Shown here in pieces: positions 61,253-64,000 of a stretch of 64,000 nucleotides of DNA. Below the pieces are notes generated by a model. It was not told the DNA's origin and did not search any database. It saw only the letters and a list, made by a program, of their open reading frames with translations. The DNA comes from Flavobacterium sp. N2038 (GTDB taxonomy: Bacteria; Bacteroidota; Bacteroidia; Flavobacteriales; Flavobacteriaceae), in NCBI RefSeq assembly GCF_025947185.1, contig NZ_CP110001.1, positions 558,001-622,000 of the forward strand. Direction: 5' to 3'. The position numbers and the translations under genes are program-made. How positions within the stretch are numbered: position 1 is the stretch's first letter; the number at the start of each line of letters is the position of its first letter.

Positions 61253-61507
61253 ATGGAAAGAAAAAAATACTCATCGTATGCAGAATTAGAAAGAGATCTG
61301 GAGATTTTGAAATTAGAAAAAGAGATCAATTATCAGAAGTTGGTTTTAAGTTTTCAAAAAACTAAAGAAAGTATTACACCACAAAAAATTGTTAATGGCT
61401 TTGTTTCATCCTATACAGATTACTTTTCAAATTCTTATGTAAAAATTATCCAGTCAGTTTTACCCTATATAATTGGTTGGTTTATGAATAAAAAAAGAGG
61501 CAATTAA
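61253..61507 (+). CDS. Small protein (DUF6327-like)
   Basis: An 84-residue protein: N-terminal charged helix (YAELERDLEILKLEKEINYQ), then a hydrophobic C-terminal segment (YVKIIQSVLPYIIGWFMNKK). I recall DUF6327 in this position in flavobacteria. It begins 6 bases after the holin-like gene, and its stop codon lies in the loop of the hairpin shared with the SPFH gene on the opposite strand. Confidence 0.72.
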   Translation: MERKKYSSYAELERDLEILKLEKEINYQKLVLSFQKTKESITPQKIVNGFVSSYTDYFSNSYVKIIQSVLPYIIGWFMNKKRGN

Positions 61508-61518
61508 GCCTCTTTTTT
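61491..61518. terminator. Bidirectional terminator between DUF6327-like and SPFH genes
   Basis: AAAAAAGAGGC and GCCTCTTTTTT are exact 11-base arms around a 6-base loop that contains the stop codon TAA of the 84-residue protein. Confidence 0.9.
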
Positions 61519-61525
61519 GTTTTAT

Positions 61526-62509
61526 TTATGATTGTATTTCCGGTTGAGTATCATCTTCATAACCTGATTGCGGATGATTAGGTTTATGTTTTTCTACTTT
61601 TTTATTTGTTTTCTTCATCATTTCACCAACTTGATTTGAAGCAGTAAATGATGCAACCATATTATTTAGCATATCACTTCCGGCTTGTGGAGAATTTGGT
61701 AATAGTATTAAATTAGAATTGGCATCAGCACCAATTGCCTGTAATGTATCATAATGTTGAGTAACAACAATTAGGGCAGAAGCTTCCTGAGAATTAATAC
61801 CAACATTGTTTAAAACTTCAACACTTTCTACAAGACCTCTTGCAATTTCACGGCGTTGATCTGCAATACCTTGACCTTGCAAACGTTTACTTTCAGCCTC
61901 AGCTTTTGCTTTGGCAACGATTCTGATTCTTGAACTTTCAGCTTCAAATTCTGCTGCAGTTTTTTCTCTATCAGCTGCGTTAATTCTGTTCATAGCATTT
62001 TTAACCTGGATATCCGGATCAATATCAGTAACCAAAGTATTGATGATATCGTATCCGTAAGTAGTCATGGCTTCGTTCAATTCTCTTTTTACTGCAATTG
62101 CGATATCGTCTTTTCTTTCAAAAACATCATCCAATTTTAGTTTAGGAACTTCGGCACGAACTACGTCAAATACATAAGCAGTAATCTGATCGTGCGGATA
62201 TTCCAGTTTATAAAAGGCATCATATACTTTATCTTGAATCACCTTAAACTGAACAGAAACTTTCATTTTAATGAAAACATTGTCTTTCGTTTTGGTTTCG
62301 ATGATAACATCTAATTGCTGAATTTTAAGATTTACACGTCCGGCCAATCTATCAACTAACGGAATTTTAAGCTGTAATCCTGAATTTCTAACACTTTGAA
62401 ATTTCCCAAATCTTTCTATAATTACAGATGATTGTTGTTTTACTGTAAAGAAAGACGACATGAAAATAAATAATCCGAAGACTATTAGAATAATAAATGC
62501 TGTACCCAT
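61526..62509 (-). CDS. SPFH/band-7 (stomatin-like) membrane protein
   Basis: A 327-residue protein with an N-terminal membrane helix (about 3-22), an SPFH domain (FFTVKQQSSVIIERFGKFQS, GLQLKIPLVDRLAGRVNLKI, LVTDIDPDIQVKNAMNRINA), a charged coiled coil (about 178-222, KTAAEFEAESSRIRIVAKAK), and a polar C-terminal tail. Such stomatin/HflK-like proteins form membrane scaffolds and often partner with an NfeD protein, which is not seen here. Its gene is separate from the neighbouring gltX by a terminator. Confidence 0.92.
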   Translation of the reverse strand: MGTAFIILIVFGLFIFMSSFFTVKQQSSVIIERFGKFQSVRNSGLQLKIPLVDRLAGRVNLKIQQLDVIIETKTKDNVFIKMKVSVQFKVIQDKVYDAFYKLEYPHDQITAYVFDVVRAEVPKLKLDDVFERKDDIAIAVKRELNEAMTTYGYDIINTLVTDIDPDIQVKNAMNRINAADREKTAAEFEAESSRIRIVAKAKAEAESKRLQGQGIADQRREIARGLVESVEVLNNVGINSQEASALIVVTQHYDTLQAIGADANSNLILLPNSPQAGSDMLNNMVASFTASNQVGEMMKKTNKKVEKHKPNHPQSGYEDDTQPEIQS

Positions 62510-62580
62510 GGTAATATTAATTTAGTTTTTATGATCTGGTAAATTACGAAAATTCTTCTAAATTAAATTTTTTAAGCATT

Positions 62581-62625
62581 AAAAAAACGCTAAGAACATT
62601 TGTAGTTTGTTGCTTAGCGTTTCTA
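62581..62625 (-). terminator. Terminator of gltX
   Basis: AAACGCTAAG (62585-62594) pairs with CTTAGCGTTT (62613-62622), with inner AACA/TGTT pairing. On the minus strand a T-run follows (complement of 62581-62587). Confidence 0.85.
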
Positions 62626-62644
62626 TATATGTCAGATTTTTTGA

Positions 62645-64000
62645 TTAAAGTGTTTCAATCGCTTTCTGAATTCTTGAAATTGTTTCTTCTTTTCCGATGA
62701 TTTCAACAATGTCAAATAGGTGAGGACCTTTAAGTGCTCCAACCAAACTTAAACGGAAAGGTTGCATTACTTTACCCATTCCAATTTCATTTTTAGTCAA
62801 CCAATCTTTTACGATAGTTTCAATATTTACAGATGTAAAATCTTCGATGTTTTCTAAAACAGAAATCAATTCCTGCATTAAAGTTGGAGTTTCTTCTTTC
62901 CAGTTTTTGCTTGCTTTTTCATCATATGATGTTGGTACGTGGAAAAAGAAATCAGTTAAATCCCAAATATCATTGGCAAGAACTAAACGATCTTTTATTA
63001 ATGACATTATTTTTATAACAACATCTTTGTTGATTTTAATACCTTTTGATTCTAAAATTGGTTCAAAAATTTCTGCTAAAAAAGCGTCACTTTTATTTGA
63101 TAAGTAATGATGATTTACTGATTTTGCTTTTTCAATATCAAATCTTGCTCCGGCTTTATGAACTCTGCTTAAATCAAAAGCTTCAACTAACTCTTGTAAT
63201 GAAAAATATTCTTTTTCTGTTCCATCATTCCAGCCAATCATAGAAAGGAAATTTATTAATGCATCTGGCAAATATCCATCACCTTTAAATCCTTTTAGTT
63301 CTTTCCAGTCTAAAGGAAATACTGGAAATCCACCAATTTCGCCGTCGCGTTTAGACAATTTTCCTTTTCCATTTGGTTTTAAAATCAATGGTAAATGTGC
63401 AAATTCCGGTGCTTCCCAACCAAAAGCTCTGTATAGTAAAATGTGAAGGGGCATAGATGGCAACCATTCTTCACCACGAATTACATGAGAAGTTTCCATC
63501 AAATGATCATCGACAATATTCGCTAAATGGTAGGTTGGCATTCCGTCACTTTTAAACAAAACTTTATCATCAAGAAGATTAGTTTCAAATTTTACATCAC
63601 CGCGAATGATATCTTTTAATTGTAAAGTTTCATTAACCGGAGTTTTAAAACGAATCACATAATGTTCTCCATTTGCAATTCTTTTAGTAACTTCATCAGT
63701 AGAGATTGCTAAAGACGTATCTAATTTTTCACGGTTTGTATGATTGTAAATAAAAGTTTTTCCTTGAGATTCTTGTTCATTTCTTAATGAAGTTAAGGCT
63801 TCTGGAGTATCAAAAGCATAATACGCCCAACCTGAATTGATCAATTGGTCAGCATAATTTTTATATAATTCTTTACGTTCACTTTGTCTGTACGGACCAA
63901 ATTTTTCATTTTTTCCAACGGTTTCGTCAGGAGAAATTCCTAACCATTCTAAAGCTTCCATAATATAAGCTTCGGCACCTGGAACAAAACGAGTCTGATC
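62645..64000 (-). CDS. gltX: Glutamyl-tRNA synthetase (partial, N-terminus outside window)
   Basis: The frame is open through the right edge, so the ATG at 63961 is internal; upstream codons read DQTRFVPGAEAYI, which fits GluRS. The 451 visible residues cover most of the enzyme: LEWLGISPDE, a central FAHLPLILKPNGKGKLSKRD in which KLSKR is the KMSKS loop, and the C-terminal anticodon-binding helices. It attaches glutamate to tRNA-Glu. The HIGH motif is off the window. It ends in a hairpin terminator, separate from the SPFH gene. Confidence 0.96.
   Translation of the reverse strand, partial: DQTRFVPGAEAYIMEALEWLGISPDETVGKNEKFGPYRQSERKELYKNYADQLINSGWAYYAFDTPEALTSLRNEQESQGKTFIYNHTNREKLDTSLAISTDEVTKRIANGEHYVIRFKTPVNETLQLKDIIRGDVKFETNLLDDKVLFKSDGMPTYHLANIVDDHLMETSHVIRGEEWLPSMPLHILLYRAFGWEAPEFAHLPLILKPNGKGKLSKRDGEIGGFPVFPLDWKELKGFKGDGYLPDALINFLSMIGWNDGTEKEYFSLQELVEAFDLSRVHKAGARFDIEKAKSVNHHYLSNKSDAFLAEIFEPILESKGIKINKDVVIKIMSLIKDRLVLANDIWDLTDFFFHVPTSYDEKASKNWKEETPTLMQELISVLENIEDFTSVNIETIVKDWLTKNEIGMGKVMQPFRLSLVGALKGPHLFDIVEIIGKEETISRIQKAIETL

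Overview
The window is a low-GC chromosomal segment from a Bacteroidota bacterium, almost certainly family Flavobacteriaceae and most likely Flavobacterium. The signs are a SprE/PorW gliding-motility/type IX secretion lipoprotein, an ATP synthase operon led by bactofilin and AtpZ and lacking atpD/atpC, TAnnTTTG promoter elements with few Shine-Dalgarno sites, several Bacteroidota-only domain families, and periodic AT-rich intergenic repeats.

Layout. 1-5.5 kb: envelope housekeeping genes, all on the minus strand (DUF4292 lipoprotein, TPR protein, sugar nucleotidyltransferase, dUTPase, flippase-like protein, GNAT). 5.6-5.83 kb: a possible structured small RNA on the plus strand. 5.9-12.7 kb: a six-gene minus-strand operon joining two coiled-coil proteins, a membrane-anchored substrate-binding protein fused to an OmpA domain, an ABC permease and ATPase, and a CbxX/SpoVK-type AAA+ ATPase. 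I judge this the best candidate for an undescribed system. 13.1-22 kb: sprE, bactofilin, atpZ, a small membrane protein, then atpB-E-F-H-A-G. 22-31.6 kb: ABC transporter with DUF5687 permease, flavin/2Fe-2S reductase, glycosyltransferase 9, DUF4254, upp, small membrane proteins, purD. 31.7-45.5 kb: surface polysaccharide cluster (PaaK/CapK-like enzyme, initiating sugar transferase, UDP-glucuronate decarboxylase, four glycosyltransferases, two polymerase/ligase-type membrane proteins, flippase, Wzz-like protein), with an ORF6N gene that carries a perfect palindrome inside its coding sequence. 43.8-50.2 kb: DUF6909 nucleosidase-like protein, GH3 protein, tatA, tex. 50.3-52.0 kb: DUF1294, rpiB and an AT-rich 0.8-kb gap that looks like oriC. 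52-64 kb: DUF2007, rnr, DUF2807, LysE, tRNA-Cys, folB, glnS with a C-terminal extension, a small YtxH/holin-like/DUF6327-like operon, an SPFH protein, and gltX running off the right edge.

How it fits together. Genes left of about 51.2 kb run mostly on the minus strand and those just right of 52.3 kb mostly on the plus strand, as expected if replication starts in the gap. Regulation appears to rely on TAnnTTTG promoters, intrinsic terminators, and hairpins placed between genes of one operon (after the binding-protein gene at 9.05 kb and after atpE at 16.76 kb), which probably set unequal protein amounts. I see no CRISPR array, insertion sequence, rRNA or prophage.
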